In this document: positions 24,352 to 33,842 of the stretch, piece by piece
How positions within the stretch are numbered: position 1 is the first letter of the stretch
Layout of the letters: each line of letters begins with the position of its first letter
Assembly: GCA_963665165.1 (NCBI GenBank)
Contig: OY761989.1
Location: forward strand, 62,001-126,000
DNA: 64,000 bases
Source: G963663315 sp963665165
Lineage (GTDB): Bacteria; Pseudomonadota; Gammaproteobacteria; Arenicellales; Poriferihabitantaceae
Direction: 5' to 3'
Made by a program: the position numbers and the translations under genes
Notes under the pieces: model-generated
The model's input: only the letters and a program-made list of their open reading frames with translations
The model's database searches: none
What the model was told of the DNA's origin: nothing

Positions 24352-26937
24352 TTAGCAGTTGAAACAGATCTCATCACCCGTAAGGGCAACCGAAACCTGG
24401 TCGCCAGGCTTGAATTTGCCGACCAATATCTCCTGCGCCAGTCGATTCTCTATCCGGGTTTGTATTGCCCGCCTCAACGGCCGCGCTCCATAAACCGGAT
24501 CGAAACCGGTTTCAACCAGTTTGTCCAGAGCATGGTCAGAGATTTCCAGCGTCATGTCCCGCTCCGCGAGGCGGCTCTCAAGATACTGGATCTGGATTCG
24601 CGCAATTTCCCTGAGTTGATCCTTTTGCAGCGGATGAAAGACTACCATATCATCCACCCGGTTGATAAATTCCGGGCGGAAATGTGTCCCGACCACACCC
24701 ATCACAGCTTCTTTCATCCGGGCATGATGATCCCTTGATGAGCTGTCATGACTGATTTCCTGAATCATCTGGGACCCCAGATTCGAGGTCATCACGATTA
24801 CCGTGTTCTTGAAATCGACCGTTCGCCCCTGTCCGTCGGTCAATCGGCCATCATCCAGCACCTGAAGGAGGACATTGAACACGTCCCGATGCGCCTTCTC
24901 GATCTCGTCAAGCAGGATCACCGCATAAGGTCGGCGGCGAACCGCCTCGGTCAGATACCCGCCCTCTTCATAACCCACATATCCAGGCGGCGCTCCAATC
25001 AGCCGCGCTACCGAGTGTTTTTCCATGAACTCCGACATGTCGATCCGCACCATGGCCTCCTCACTGTCGAACAGGAATTCAGCCAACGCCTTGGTCAACT
25101 CGGTTTTGCCCACCCCGGTCGGACCCAGGAACAGGAATGAACCATAGGGCCTGCCCGGATCGGACAGCCCGGCCCTGGAACGGCGGATCGTATTGGATAC
25201 CGCGGCAATCGCTTCCTCCTGGCCCACTACACGATCATGCAGCTTGCTTTCCATCTGCAACAGTTTTTCACGTTCCCCTTCCAGCATCCTGGAAACCGGA
25301 ATCCCGGTCCAGTGGGCCACGACTTCCGCAATCTCATCTTCACTGACATGGCTGCGCAGCAGAGTCGTTTCCTGCTGGTTGGCCAGATCGGCGGCCTGGA
25401 TCTGTTTTTCCAGTTCGGGGATACGTCCGTACTGTAGTTCGGACATCCGGGTCAGGTCTCCGGCCCGGCGGGCAGCCTCCAGTTCAATGCGAGCGCGGTC
25501 GAGTTCCTCCTTGACGTGCTGGCTGCCCTGGACGGCTGATTTCTCCGCGTTCCAGATTTCCTCCAGATCGGCAAATTCTCTTTCCAGTCTGCTGATTTCG
25601 GATTCCAGGATATCGAGCCGCTTCAGAGAGGCCTCATCGCTCTCCTTCTTCAACGCTTCGCGCTCGATTTTCAATTGAATCAGCCTGCGTTCCAGCCTGT
25701 CCATCGCTTCCGGTTTGGAATCGATTTCCATACGAATCCGGCTCGCCGCCTCATCGACCAGATCAATCGCCTTGTCCGGCAGGTTCCGGTCAGTGACATA
25801 GCGGTGGGAAAGCGTTGCCGCCGCGACAATAGCCGGATCCGTAATATCCACGCCATGATGTACCTCGTAGCGTTCTTTCAGGCCCCGCAGAATGGCAATC
25901 GTGTCTTCGACATCCGGTTCGTCCACCAGTACTTTCTGGAATCGACGTTCCAGCGCCGCGTCTTTCTCGATATATTGCCGATATTCATTCAGGGTGGTTG
26001 CTCCGACACAATGCAACTCCCCGCGCGCCAGCGCAGGCTTCAGCATATTGCCCGCATCCATGGCTCCTTCCGCCTTGCCCGCGCCCACCATGGTATGCAT
26101 CTCATCAATGAACAGGATGATCTGCCCCTCCTGTTTCGACAAATCATTCAGCACCGCCTTCAGGCGTTCTTCGAACTCGCCCCGATATTTGGCGCCCGCA
26201 AGGAGCGAACCGAAATCAAGCGCAAGCACCCTTTTGTTCCTGACGCCGTCCGGCACCTCTCCATCCACGATCCTCTGTGCCAGCCCTTCGATGATGGCAG
26301 TCTTGCCCACACCCGGCTCGCCGATCAAAACCGGGTTGTTTTTGGTCCTTCTCTGGAGAACCTGAATCGCCCGGCGAATCTCGTCATCACGGCCAATCAC
26401 CGGATCCAGTTTGCCCTGCTCGGCGCGCTCGGTCACATCGACCGTATATTTTTCCAGCGCCTGACGATTGTCCTCCGAGCTCTCGCTGTCAACGGACTGA
26501 CCTCCGCGCATCGTGTCGATCGCCTTTTCCAAAGGGGTTGCGGAAGCTCCCGCATCGCGCATCAGTTTACCAAGCGTCCCCTTGTCATTCACCGCCGCGA
26601 GAATGAAAAGCTCACTGGTAATGAACTGGTCCTTGCGCTTCTGGGCCAGGCCGTCACAGACATTGAGCAATTTTGCGAGACTGCCGGACAGATGAACTTC
26701 CCCCTGGTTACCTTCGACCTGGGCAAGCTGATCCAGCGCCTTACCGAGTGCAGACCTCAACTGGCTGACATTGACATTGCTGCGGGCGAGCAGATGCCTG
26801 GCATTGCCGCCATCCTGGTCAAGCAGCGCCAGCATCAAATGCAGGGGCTCCACGAACTGATGGCCACGCCCGATCGCCAGACTTTCGGCCTCGCCAAGGG
26901 CCAGTCTGAATTTCGTTGTCAGCTTGTCAAATCGCAT
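24352..26937 (-). CDS. clpB: ATP-dependent disaggregase ClpB
   Basis: 861 residues, full ClpB length. It has an N-terminal repeat domain ('FRLALGEAESLAIGRGHQFV'), AAA-1 with Walker A 'GEPGVGKTAI', a long coiled-coil middle domain ('LERRLIQLKIEREALKKESD' at about 410-520), AAA-2 with Walker A 'GPTGVGKTEL' and 'RIDMSEFMEKHSVARLIGAP', and a C-terminal D2-small domain. It works with DnaK/DnaJ/GrpE to resolubilise aggregates in the cytosol. ATG 26937 is preferred to the GTG at 26940 because GAGG sits 7 bases before it. The gene stands alone behind a sigma32-like promoter. Confidence 0.97.
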   Translation of the reverse strand: MRFDKLTTKFRLALGEAESLAIGRGHQFVEPLHLMLALLDQDGGNARHLLARSNVNVSQLRSALGKALDQLAQVEGNQGEVHLSGSLAKLLNVCDGLAQKRKDQFITSELFILAAVNDKGTLGKLMRDAGASATPLEKAIDTMRGGQSVDSESSEDNRQALEKYTVDVTERAEQGKLDPVIGRDDEIRRAIQVLQRRTKNNPVLIGEPGVGKTAIIEGLAQRIVDGEVPDGVRNKRVLALDFGSLLAGAKYRGEFEERLKAVLNDLSKQEGQIILFIDEMHTMVGAGKAEGAMDAGNMLKPALARGELHCVGATTLNEYRQYIEKDAALERRFQKVLVDEPDVEDTIAILRGLKERYEVHHGVDITDPAIVAAATLSHRYVTDRNLPDKAIDLVDEAASRIRMEIDSKPEAMDRLERRLIQLKIEREALKKESDEASLKRLDILESEISRLEREFADLEEIWNAEKSAVQGSQHVKEELDRARIELEAARRAGDLTRMSELQYGRIPELEKQIQAADLANQQETTLLRSHVSEDEIAEVVAHWTGIPVSRMLEGEREKLLQMESKLHDRVVGQEEAIAAVSNTIRRSRAGLSDPGRPYGSFLFLGPTGVGKTELTKALAEFLFDSEEAMVRIDMSEFMEKHSVARLIGAPPGYVGYEEGGYLTEAVRRRPYAVILLDEIEKAHRDVFNVLLQVLDDGRLTDGQGRTVDFKNTVIVMTSNLGSQMIQEISHDSSSRDHHARMKEAVMGVVGTHFRPEFINRVDDMVVFHPLQKDQLREIARIQIQYLESRLAERDMTLEISDHALDKLVETGFDPVYGARPLRRAIQTRIENRLAQEILVGKFKPGDQVSVALTGDEICFNC

Positions 26938-26978
26938 CACTTGACCTCATTCACCCAAAAAACCACATACCCGCTGCC

Positions 26979-26996
26979 GCCTGACTGTCGTCAGGC
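26979..26996 (-). other. Hairpin in the clpB 5' untranslated region
   Basis: GCCTGAC and GTCAGGC form a perfect 7-bp stem with a 4-base loop, 42-59 bases upstream of the clpB ATG and inside the predicted leader. It may affect mRNA stability or translation; no known RNA thermometer family is recognised. Confidence 0.4.
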
Positions 26997-27014
26997 AACA
27001 CTCTGGTGATTCTT

Positions 27015-27041
27015 AAATGGGGATAATCAATCGATTTTCAA
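27015..27041 (-). promoter_or_regulatory. Sigma32 heat-shock promoter of clpB
   Basis: Read on the minus strand, TTGAAA (-35, 27041-27036) and CCCCATTT (-10, 27022-27015) are separated by 13 bases. This agrees with the sigma32 consensus CTTGAAA-N11-16-CCCCATnT. The leader to the clpB ATG would be about 70 bases. Confidence 0.8.
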
Positions 27042-27101
27042 CCGCAACCCGGACACGGCTGTACGTGCCGGCTTTCCTGGCAAACCGGGGGCGTGTAACA
27101 G

Positions 27102-28427
27102 TCAGACAGCGCGGCCCAGCAAATCGTAGTCCGTCGCACCGGTCACCCTGACCCTGATAATGTCACCGGGCGACCATTGCGGTTCGCAGCCCTCGATTTC
27201 GACCACGCCATCGACTTCGGGGGCATCTCCCTTGCTTCGACCGGCAACCTGGCCGCCGTCCACGGTATCGATCATGACCTCCATCTCCGTCCCGGTCTTT
27301 TGTCGCAGCCGACCGGCTGAAATGACTGCCTGACGCTGCATCAAGGCATCGTACCGCTCCGCCTTGACCGGTTCGGATACACGGTCCTCAATCGCATTGG
27401 CCGCGGCGCCCTGCACATCGGAATATCGGAAGCAACCCGCCCGGTCGATTTGCGCATCATCCAGAAAATCCAGCAACGCCTGAAAATCCTCATCGGTCTC
27501 CCCGGGAAAGCCAACGATAAAAGTACTGCGAATGGTCAGTTCCGGGCAAATCCGGCGCCAGCTTGCGATTCGCTCCAACACTTTTTCGCTATGCGCCGGC
27601 CGCCTCATCGCTTTGAGTACGGACCGGCTTGCGTGCTGAAACGGAATATCGAGATAAGGCAGCAGCACGCCATCGGCCATCAGGGGTACCAGATGATCGA
27701 CATGGGGATACGGATAGATATAGTGCAATCGTACCCAGACCCCCAACCGGCCCAGCGCTTCCGCCAGATCCTGGATGTGCGCCCGGATCGGTCTGGCGCC
27801 ATGAAATGAGGTTCGGTATTTCAGGTCCAGGCCATACGCGCTGGTATCCTGGGAGACAATCAGCAGCTCCCGCACCCCGGCGCTGACCAGGGCTTCGGCT
27901 TCGGCTATCACGTCACTGGCCGGGCGGCTGACCAGCCGGCCCCGCATTTGCGGAATAATGCAGAACGAACAATGGTGGTTGCAGCCCTCCGAGATCTTCA
28001 AATACGCATAGTGCCGGGGAGTCAGCTTCAAACCGCCCGGCGGAACCAGGTCCTGGAAAGGATCATGTACCGGGGGCAGATGCTGATGCACCGCCTGCAT
28101 GACTTCCTGCGCCGCGTCAGGGCCGGTAACCGCCAGCACTTCGGGATGGGCCTGTTTTACGATATCGCCTTTCGCGCCCAGGCATCCGGTCACGATCACC
28201 CTGCCATTTTCAGCCAGCGCCTCGCCAATGGCCTCCAGCGATTCCTCGATCGCGTCATCCATGAAACCGCAGGTGTTGACGATGACCAGGTCCGCGTCAC
28301 TGTATTGCGCCGTCATCCGATAACCCCGTATCCGCATCTCGGTCAGAATCCGTTCCGAATCCACGGTCGCCTTGGCGCAGCCGAGACTGACGAAACCGAT
28401 CCTGCCCGGCGACACCGCCACGGTCAA
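27102..28427 (-). CDS. rimO: Ribosomal protein S12 methylthiotransferase RimO
   Basis: 441 residues. It has the N-terminal UPF0004 domain ('FVSLGCAKATVDSERIL' with the first cluster cysteines, then 'VNTCGFMDDAIEESLEAIGE' and 'VTGCLGA'), a radical-SAM core with 'ISEGCNHHCSFCIIPQMRGR' (CxxxCxxC) and a C-terminal TRAM domain. It adds a methylthio group to the aspartate of ribosomal protein S12. The start is a TTG whose TTGA overlaps the stop of the upstream gene; GTG at 28421 is an alternative with an AGG 6 bases before it. It is co-transcribed with the cysteine-cluster gene. Confidence 0.95.
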   Translation of the reverse strand: MTVAVSPGRIGFVSLGCAKATVDSERILTEMRIRGYRMTAQYSDADLVIVNTCGFMDDAIEESLEAIGEALAENGRVIVTGCLGAKGDIVKQAHPEVLAVTGPDAAQEVMQAVHQHLPPVHDPFQDLVPPGGLKLTPRHYAYLKISEGCNHHCSFCIIPQMRGRLVSRPASDVIAEAEALVSAGVRELLIVSQDTSAYGLDLKYRTSFHGARPIRAHIQDLAEALGRLGVWVRLHYIYPYPHVDHLVPLMADGVLLPYLDIPFQHASRSVLKAMRRPAHSEKVLERIASWRRICPELTIRSTFIVGFPGETDEDFQALLDFLDDAQIDRAGCFRYSDVQGAAANAIEDRVSEPVKAERYDALMQRQAVISAGRLRQKTGTEMEVMIDTVDGGQVAGRSKGDAPEVDGVVEIEGCEPQWSPGDIIRVRVTGATDYDLLGRAV

Positions 28428-29314
28428 CCTGCCTCTTGTTTTCCGCTATCGGGAAGAATGCCCGCCTGGTTTTCGTCCAATCGCTCCTTTCTCCTTTGCA
28501 GACGCCGCTGTTTTGCATCGGCGCGCACCTGGATACTCATTTCCCCGTATAACACCTGCTTCAGGAAACGGCATGAAAACTGGAAAAGCTTGTCCTCATC
28601 CTCTACCAGTTCCCGCTTCTCCTGTTGACCGATATCGAATACTTCTGAAAATCCCGGACTCTCCAGAAATGCGCGAAAATTGTCAATATCGTAACTGCAC
28701 ATGTCGAACAACTGCATCGAGCGGGGCGTAGGCTTGCCCACAGTGGGTCCCGAAGAGCGCTTTTTAAGCACAATGTCCCGCCACTCCCGGTTTTTCTCAT
28801 CATACTCCACAAGCCCCTGCTCCGCGAGATACTCCCTCACGGTCTGGGTACGGGGCTCCTCGTGTCCCTTGCAGTGAGGCTCCCTGACCACGAAGTAGAC
28901 ATCCTCGACTTCGGCCGAACCCTGTTTCCGGACTCCCATTGAACCCAGGGCATAATAGCGGCAGGCCGTAGGCCGGTCCTCATAAACACTGCAACCCTCC
29001 GGCGTCAGGAACACACAGGCAGAAGACCCCGGCCGGGTGGCCAGCTTCAATCCGGGCATATCATGGGCATCCATCGGGAAAGGCATGGTATATTTCGCAA
29101 CCCACTCGGAAGACGAGAGATTCTCCCTCCGCTTCAGACGCTGGATATCATAAGGCATCAAGGTAATATCAATGTTCTTGCAGCACTCATTGAAACAGGA
29201 AATGTCTTTGTGGCAGTGAAACTGGAATTCGCTGTCCAGGGTCAATTCAACCGGATTAACCGGGCTTTCATAGGGAATCTCTTCCTTTATTTTTTCGAGA
29301 TCTTCCAGAGACAT
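28424..29314 (-). CDS. YkgJ-family cysteine-cluster protein
   Basis: 296 residues. A cysteine-rich region at about 30-135 contains 'CHKDISCFNECCKNIDITLM' and 'SACVFLTPEGCSVYEDRPTA' followed by CRYY. This is the CxxxCC...C...C pattern of the YkgJ/UPF0153 family, thought to bind zinc or an iron-sulfur cluster. The C-terminal part is charged (QRRLQRRKERLDENQ). The function is not known. The stop overlaps the start of rimO by four bases, which suggests translational coupling. The 110 bases between it and glmU are a divergent promoter region in which I recognise no clear elements. Confidence 0.8.
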   Translation of the reverse strand: MSLEDLEKIKEEIPYESPVNPVELTLDSEFQFHCHKDISCFNECCKNIDITLMPYDIQRLKRRENLSSSEWVAKYTMPFPMDAHDMPGLKLATRPGSSACVFLTPEGCSVYEDRPTACRYYALGSMGVRKQGSAEVEDVYFVVREPHCKGHEEPRTQTVREYLAEQGLVEYDEKNREWRDIVLKKRSSGPTVGKPTPRSMQLFDMCSYDIDNFRAFLESPGFSEVFDIGQQEKRELVEDEDKLFQFSCRFLKQVLYGEMSIQVRADAKQRRLQRRKERLDENQAGILPDSGKQEAG

Positions 29315-29424
29315 TTGTTGGGCAACTCCGTGGAAACAGATGTAAAATGAGGCTACCTGATCTTAACGCCTGCGCCGTGTACAGGCAATTCAAATCGAAC
29401 GACCCGCGCTGATACAGCCGCAAC

Positions 29425-30816
29425 ATGCCACTTGAAATCATTATTCTCGCCGCCGGACAGGGCACAAGAATGCACTCCGACCTGCCCAAGGCGCTCCATC
29501 GGGTAGGCGGCGCGCCCATGCTGCAACATCTGCTCGAAACGGTAGCCGGGCTGGAGCCGGAACGAGTCCATGTGGTCGTTGGCCATGGCAAGGAACAGGT
29601 CATATCGGCCATCGAACAACGCGGTCCCTCCCGGTTCCCGGATCGGAAGCTGAAATGGGTCGAGCAGGCCAGGCAACGGGGAACCGGCCATGCCGTAATG
29701 CAGGCGTTGCCGGATATTGCGGAAAATTCATCGGTACTGATTCTCAACGGCGATGTCCCGCTCATTTCCCTGGAAACGCTCAAACGGGTCGTTGCGCACG
29801 GTGAAAACCTGAACCTGCTCACCGTATCGCTCGACAACCCTCACGCAATGGGCCGGATCATCCGCAACGACAGCAACGAGATCATCGGCATCGTCGAGGA
29901 ACGGGACGCGACCGAGGCGCAGAAAAGGATCCGGGAAACCAATACCAACTGTCTGTGCGCCAGGGCGCGCCAGTTGAACCGGTGGCTGGCTTCGATCCAC
30001 TCCGCAAACGCGCAAAATGAACTCTACCTGACCGACGCAATCGAAAACGCGGCCAGGGACGGGGCCCGGATACAAAGTGTTTCTCCAGACTCGGTGACCG
30101 AAACCCTGGGCGTAAACAGCAAGGCCGACCTCGGCCGGCTGGAAAGAATCCATCAGCGGCAACTGGCTGAAAAATTGATGGACCAGGGCATCACACTGCT
30201 GGATCATTGCCGTTTCGATCTGCGCGGAACCTGTGATTTTGGCCGGGATTGCGTGGTTGATATCAATGTGATACTGGAAGGACGGGTCAAGCTTGGCGAC
30301 GCGGTCATGGTCGGGCCGAATACGGTCATACGCAACTCGACTATCGGCGGAAACTGTGTGATCGAGGCCAACAGCGTGGTCGACAATGCCGTAATCGGGA
30401 GAAATTGCCGGATCGGGCCATTTGCGCGAATTCGACCGGGGACTGTACTGGAAGACGGGGTACGGGTCGGGAATTTCGTCGAAGTCAAAAACAGCCGGAT
30501 CCAGGATCAGAGCAAAATCAATCATCTTTCATATATCGGGGACAGCGAGGTCGGCAAACACGTCAATGTGGGCGCCGGAACCATTACCTGCAATTACGAC
30601 GGAGCCAACAAACACAAAACGGTAATTGGCGATGATGTGCATGTCGGATCATCCAGCCAACTGGTGGCGCCGGTCACGATTGGAGACGGAGCGACCATCG
30701 GCGCAGGCTCGACCATCACCCATGACGTAACCCGTGATACGCTCACCGTCGCTCGCTCGCGGCAGCGTTCGGTCAGGCACTGGAAACGGCCTGGCAAGAA
30801 ACAGACGCCGACATAA
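29425..30816 (+). CDS. glmU: Bifunctional UDP-GlcNAc pyrophosphorylase / GlcN-1-P acetyltransferase GlmU
   Basis: 463 residues, usual length. The N-terminal uridylyltransferase has 'IILAAGQGTRMHSDLPKALH' (signature GxGTRM..PK, residues 4-24). The C-terminal left-handed beta-helix (from about 250) shows hexapeptide repeats such as 'VIGRNCRIGPFARIRPGTVL' and the acetyl-CoA-binding end 'VNVGAGTITCNYDGANKHKT'. It makes UDP-GlcNAc for peptidoglycan and LPS. It is followed after 22 bases by glmS, the enzyme two steps earlier. Confidence 0.97.
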   Translation: MPLEIIILAAGQGTRMHSDLPKALHRVGGAPMLQHLLETVAGLEPERVHVVVGHGKEQVISAIEQRGPSRFPDRKLKWVEQARQRGTGHAVMQALPDIAENSSVLILNGDVPLISLETLKRVVAHGENLNLLTVSLDNPHAMGRIIRNDSNEIIGIVEERDATEAQKRIRETNTNCLCARARQLNRWLASIHSANAQNELYLTDAIENAARDGARIQSVSPDSVTETLGVNSKADLGRLERIHQRQLAEKLMDQGITLLDHCRFDLRGTCDFGRDCVVDINVILEGRVKLGDAVMVGPNTVIRNSTIGGNCVIEANSVVDNAVIGRNCRIGPFARIRPGTVLEDGVRVGNFVEVKNSRIQDQSKINHLSYIGDSEVGKHVNVGAGTITCNYDGANKHKTVIGDDVHVGSSSQLVAPVTIGDGATIGAGSTITHDVTRDTLTVARSRQRSVRHWKRPGKKQTPT

Positions 30817-30838
30817 TGTCATTGACGGGAAACAGGTC

Positions 30839-32671
30839 ATGTGCGGGATAGTCGGCGCAGTCGCAAAATCCGATGTGCTTCCGGTTCTGCTGGACGGACT
30901 GAAACGCCTGGAATATCGTGGATACGATTCCGCCGGGATTGCACTGATCGGACCGGGCCGGAATATTTCCCGCACCCGCAGCGTCGGCAAGATCGCCGAA
31001 CTGGAAAAGGCGCTTCCCGATTCCGATGTCCTGCACGGTACAACCGGCATCGCCCATACCCGTTGGGCAACCCATGGCCCGCCTACGGAAACCAACGCCC
31101 ATCCCCACATGAGCGGTACCCGGATCGCGCTGGTCTGCAATGGCATCATCGAGAACCACGAAAGCCTTAGACGAGCGCAAATCGCAGACGGAATGGAATT
31201 TCACTCCGATACCGACACCGAGGTCATCGTCAACGAAATACATCGACATATCCGGAACGGGCTGGATCTTCTGGAATCGGTCAAGGAGACGCTCACGGTA
31301 CTGGAAGGCGCGTTCGCCATTGGCGTGGTCAGCGCGGATGAACCGGACCGCCTGGTTGGCGCTCGGCGCGGGTCGCCGCTGGTGGTCGGGATCGGCCAGG
31401 GTGAATCCTTCATCGCTTCGGACATGTCGGCGCTGATTCCGGTTACGCGCGAATTCCACATTCTCGAAAATGGCGATATCGTCGATATTCAGGGCGGTAA
31501 TGTCACGATCACCGACCAGGCGGGCCAACCCTGTCAGCGCGAAGTCAGGATCAGCGCAATATCGGCAGACGCCACCGAACTCGGGGATTACCGCCACTTC
31601 ATGGCAAAGGAAATTCACGAACAAGGGGTTGCGATTGCCAATACACTGGAAGGGCGGCTTACCGGAACCCGTGTCCTGGAAGCCTGTTTCGGCAGCGACG
31701 CCAGCGCCGTCTTCGATCATACCCGGTCGGTCCAGATTATCGCCTGCGGAACCAGCTACCATGCCGGAATGGTAGCCCGTTACTGGTTTGAGGAGACCGG
31801 TATACCCTGCCAGGTCGAGATCGCCAGTGAGTTTCATTCCCGCGGTCATGCCGTGCCGGACGATTGCCTGGTAGTCGCCCTGTCCCAGTCCGGCGAGACC
31901 ATCGATACACTGACGGCCCTGGCCCTGGCCAAAGCGGAAGGCTACAAGCATTCCCTGGCCATTTGCAATGTCCCGGAAAGCGCCCTGGTCCGGGAAACCG
32001 GCCTGGTCCTGATGACCCATGCGGGGCCGGAAATCGGAGTCGCCTCAACCAAGGCATTCACGACCCAACTGACCGCGCTGCGCCTGCTGGCCATCGCGCT
32101 CGGCCGCCGGTTCAAGCTGACCGCAGAAGACGAAGCCAGACTGGTCCGTGAATTGCGGGAATTGCCCGGCAAGGTGGAAGGTGCGCTGGCGCTCGAACCG
32201 GTAATCCGGACCCTGGCGGAACAGTTCGCAGACAAGCATCATGCCCTGTTCCTGGGACGGGGTGTCCACTACCCGATTGCCCTGGAAGGAGCGCTGAAAC
32301 TGAAGGAAATTTCATATATTCACGCAGAAGCCTATCCCGCCGGAGAACTGAAGCACGGCCCGTTGGCGCTGGTGGACAACGAAATGCCGGTCATATCAGT
32401 CGCCCCCAATGATCGCCTGCTGAACAAACTCAAGGGCAACATCGAAGAAGTACGCGCCCGCGGCGGAAAACTGATCGTTTTCACCGACCCCAACGCCAGA
32501 ATGACCAATCAGGAAAATCTCCAGGTCACCAATGTAGCCCCGGTCGACAACTCCATCGCCCCCATCATTTACACCATCCCCCTCCAGCTTCTCGCCTACC
32601 ACGTAGCCCTGATCAAGGGCACAGACGTGGACAAACCCAGAAACCTCGCCAAATCGGTTACGGTGGAATAG
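30839..32671 (+). CDS. glmS: Glutamine-fructose-6-phosphate aminotransferase GlmS
   Basis: 610 residues from ATG 30839, chosen because the mature enzyme must begin Met-Cys, with Cys as the N-terminal nucleophile ('MCGIVGAVAKSDVLPVLLDG'). It has a class II glutaminase domain, then two SIS domains with 'VIIACGTSYHA'-type motifs ('SVQIIACGTSYHAGMVARYW'), and ends 'LAKSVTVE', the family terminus. It converts fructose-6-phosphate and glutamine to glucosamine-6-phosphate, the first step of the hexosamine pathway. No glmS ribozyme is seen in the 22-base gap after glmU. Confidence 0.97.
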   Translation: MCGIVGAVAKSDVLPVLLDGLKRLEYRGYDSAGIALIGPGRNISRTRSVGKIAELEKALPDSDVLHGTTGIAHTRWATHGPPTETNAHPHMSGTRIALVCNGIIENHESLRRAQIADGMEFHSDTDTEVIVNEIHRHIRNGLDLLESVKETLTVLEGAFAIGVVSADEPDRLVGARRGSPLVVGIGQGESFIASDMSALIPVTREFHILENGDIVDIQGGNVTITDQAGQPCQREVRISAISADATELGDYRHFMAKEIHEQGVAIANTLEGRLTGTRVLEACFGSDASAVFDHTRSVQIIACGTSYHAGMVARYWFEETGIPCQVEIASEFHSRGHAVPDDCLVVALSQSGETIDTLTALALAKAEGYKHSLAICNVPESALVRETGLVLMTHAGPEIGVASTKAFTTQLTALRLLAIALGRRFKLTAEDEARLVRELRELPGKVEGALALEPVIRTLAEQFADKHHALFLGRGVHYPIALEGALKLKEISYIHAEAYPAGELKHGPLALVDNEMPVISVAPNDRLLNKLKGNIEEVRARGGKLIVFTDPNARMTNQENLQVTNVAPVDNSIAPIIYTIPLQLLAYHVALIKGTDVDKPRNLAKSVTVE

Positions 32672-32681
32672 GTTTCGTCCC

Positions 32682-33494
32682 ATGAAACCACTCTCACCCC
32701 AACAGAAAATTTTTCTATACGAGAAACTGGTATACGGCAGGCTGGGTGTCCTCGCCAAACCGTGCTATGACCTGGTACTGGGCGCCATACTGGTATTCGA
32801 GCGGATGGTTGATCTTTTCGCGCCAAAAGACGATTCGGACATCCGTGACCTGACCATCGTAATCAAAACCTTTGAGCGGCCCTATGCGGTAAGGAGGCTG
32901 GTCAGAAGCATCCAGCGCCGTTATCGACAAGCCAGAATCCTGGTCGTCAATGACAGCAAGAACCCTTCGAAGCTGGACGGGGTGGAAAACCTCATCATGC
33001 CTTACGACACCGGCATCTCGGCTGGCAGGAATGCGGCGCTGGATCGGATCCGGACCCGGTACCTCCTGCTACTGGATGACGATTTCGTATTCAGCCGCCG
33101 CCAGAGACTTGGAACCCTGATTTCCCGGATGGAAGAACATGACGAAATCGACATACTCGGCGGCAGGACTATTGATCTTCCCTTTTATATCATACATGAC
33201 TTTCAGGACATCCCGGTTCCCTCCACCGCAGAACCCAAAACTCCGCTCAACCGGATGCTCGGCGACAATCGTGTGGTCGACAAGGTCCAGAATTACTTCA
33301 TTGCCCGTACCGAATCCATCCGCCGGGTGCGCTGGAACGATGACCTGAAGGTTATGGAACACACCGAATTTTTTACCCGCGCGCGCGGGCGGATTACCAC
33401 GGCCTACAGAGACGACATGCTGGTCCTCCATGCCAAGACACCTTTTGATATTGCCTACCATCGCCACCGCTTTCGCACCGGGACGACTGCTTGA
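32682..33494 (+). CDS. GT-A fold glycosyltransferase (family 2 / B4GALNT-like)
   Basis: 270 residues. It has 'LTIVIKTFERPYAVRRLVRS' (residues 65-84), 'MPYDTGISAGRNAALD' and the metal-binding 'YLLLLDDDFVFSRR' (DDD, about 126-140), followed by 'DIDILGG'-like 'DEIDILGGRTIDLPF'. The pattern resembles beta-1,4-N-acetylgalactosaminyltransferase-type GT-A enzymes. Donor and acceptor are unknown; the position after glmU/glmS fits use of a UDP-HexNAc donor, as inference. It starts 10 bases after glmS. A small inverted repeat, GGTTTC (32671-32676) with GAAACC (32684-32689), includes the start codon. Confidence 0.75.
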   Translation: MKPLSPQQKIFLYEKLVYGRLGVLAKPCYDLVLGAILVFERMVDLFAPKDDSDIRDLTIVIKTFERPYAVRRLVRSIQRRYRQARILVVNDSKNPSKLDGVENLIMPYDTGISAGRNAALDRIRTRYLLLLDDDFVFSRRQRLGTLISRMEEHDEIDILGGRTIDLPFYIIHDFQDIPVPSTAEPKTPLNRMLGDNRVVDKVQNYFIARTESIRRVRWNDDLKVMEHTEFFTRARGRITTAYRDDMLVLHAKTPFDIAYHRHRFRTGTTA

Positions 33495-33518
33495 ATCGTT
33501 CCGGGACAGCCCATTCCG

Positions 33519-33830
33519 ATGACCCTGTACGACAAAATTTATAATGTTGTGAAAAGAATCCCGACGGGCAATGTGACCAGCTATGGGAAAATCGCCAGAA
33601 TGGTGGGGTGTTCCGCCCGCCAGGTCGGTTATGCCATGGCCGCTGCCCCTGCGGACGAAGGCATCCCCTGGCACCGGGTAATCAACGGCAAGGGAGAAAT
33701 CAGCGCGCGCAAGGAAGGCGGCGGCGCCCATCTACAAAGAACCATGCTGATTGACGAAGGAATCGGTTTCGACAAGAATGATCGAATTGATTTTGAACGG
33801 TTTGGCTGGATTGAGGCCGAATTTCCATAA
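33519..33830 (+). CDS. Alkyltransferase-like (ATL) DNA-binding protein
   Basis: 103 residues, equal to the DNA-binding domain of O6-alkylguanine-DNA alkyltransferase. The 'PTGNVTSYGKIARMVGCSAR' helix-turn-helix region with the arginine finger is present. The active-site PCHRV reads 'PWHRVI', so the acceptor cysteine is tryptophan. ATL proteins bind O6-alkylguanine and flag it for nucleotide-excision repair instead of reversing it. It lies 24 bases after the glycosyltransferase gene and 12 before pdxA, probably in one transcript. Confidence 0.9.
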   Translation: MTLYDKIYNVVKRIPTGNVTSYGKIARMVGCSARQVGYAMAAAPADEGIPWHRVINGKGEISARKEGGGAHLQRTMLIDEGIGFDKNDRIDFERFGWIEAEFP

Positions 33831-33842
33831 CCTCCTTCTATC

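Noticed and set aside
25675..27009. 444-codon open frame antisense to clpB
   Set aside because: It covers clpB and its promoter on the opposite strand without motifs; clpB is certain.
30817..30838. glmS ribozyme or small-RNA target before glmS
   Set aside because: The gap after glmU is only 22 bases, too short for a ribozyme.
30773..32020. 415-codon open frame antisense to glmS
   Set aside because: Codon-bias shadow of glmS with no domain signature.
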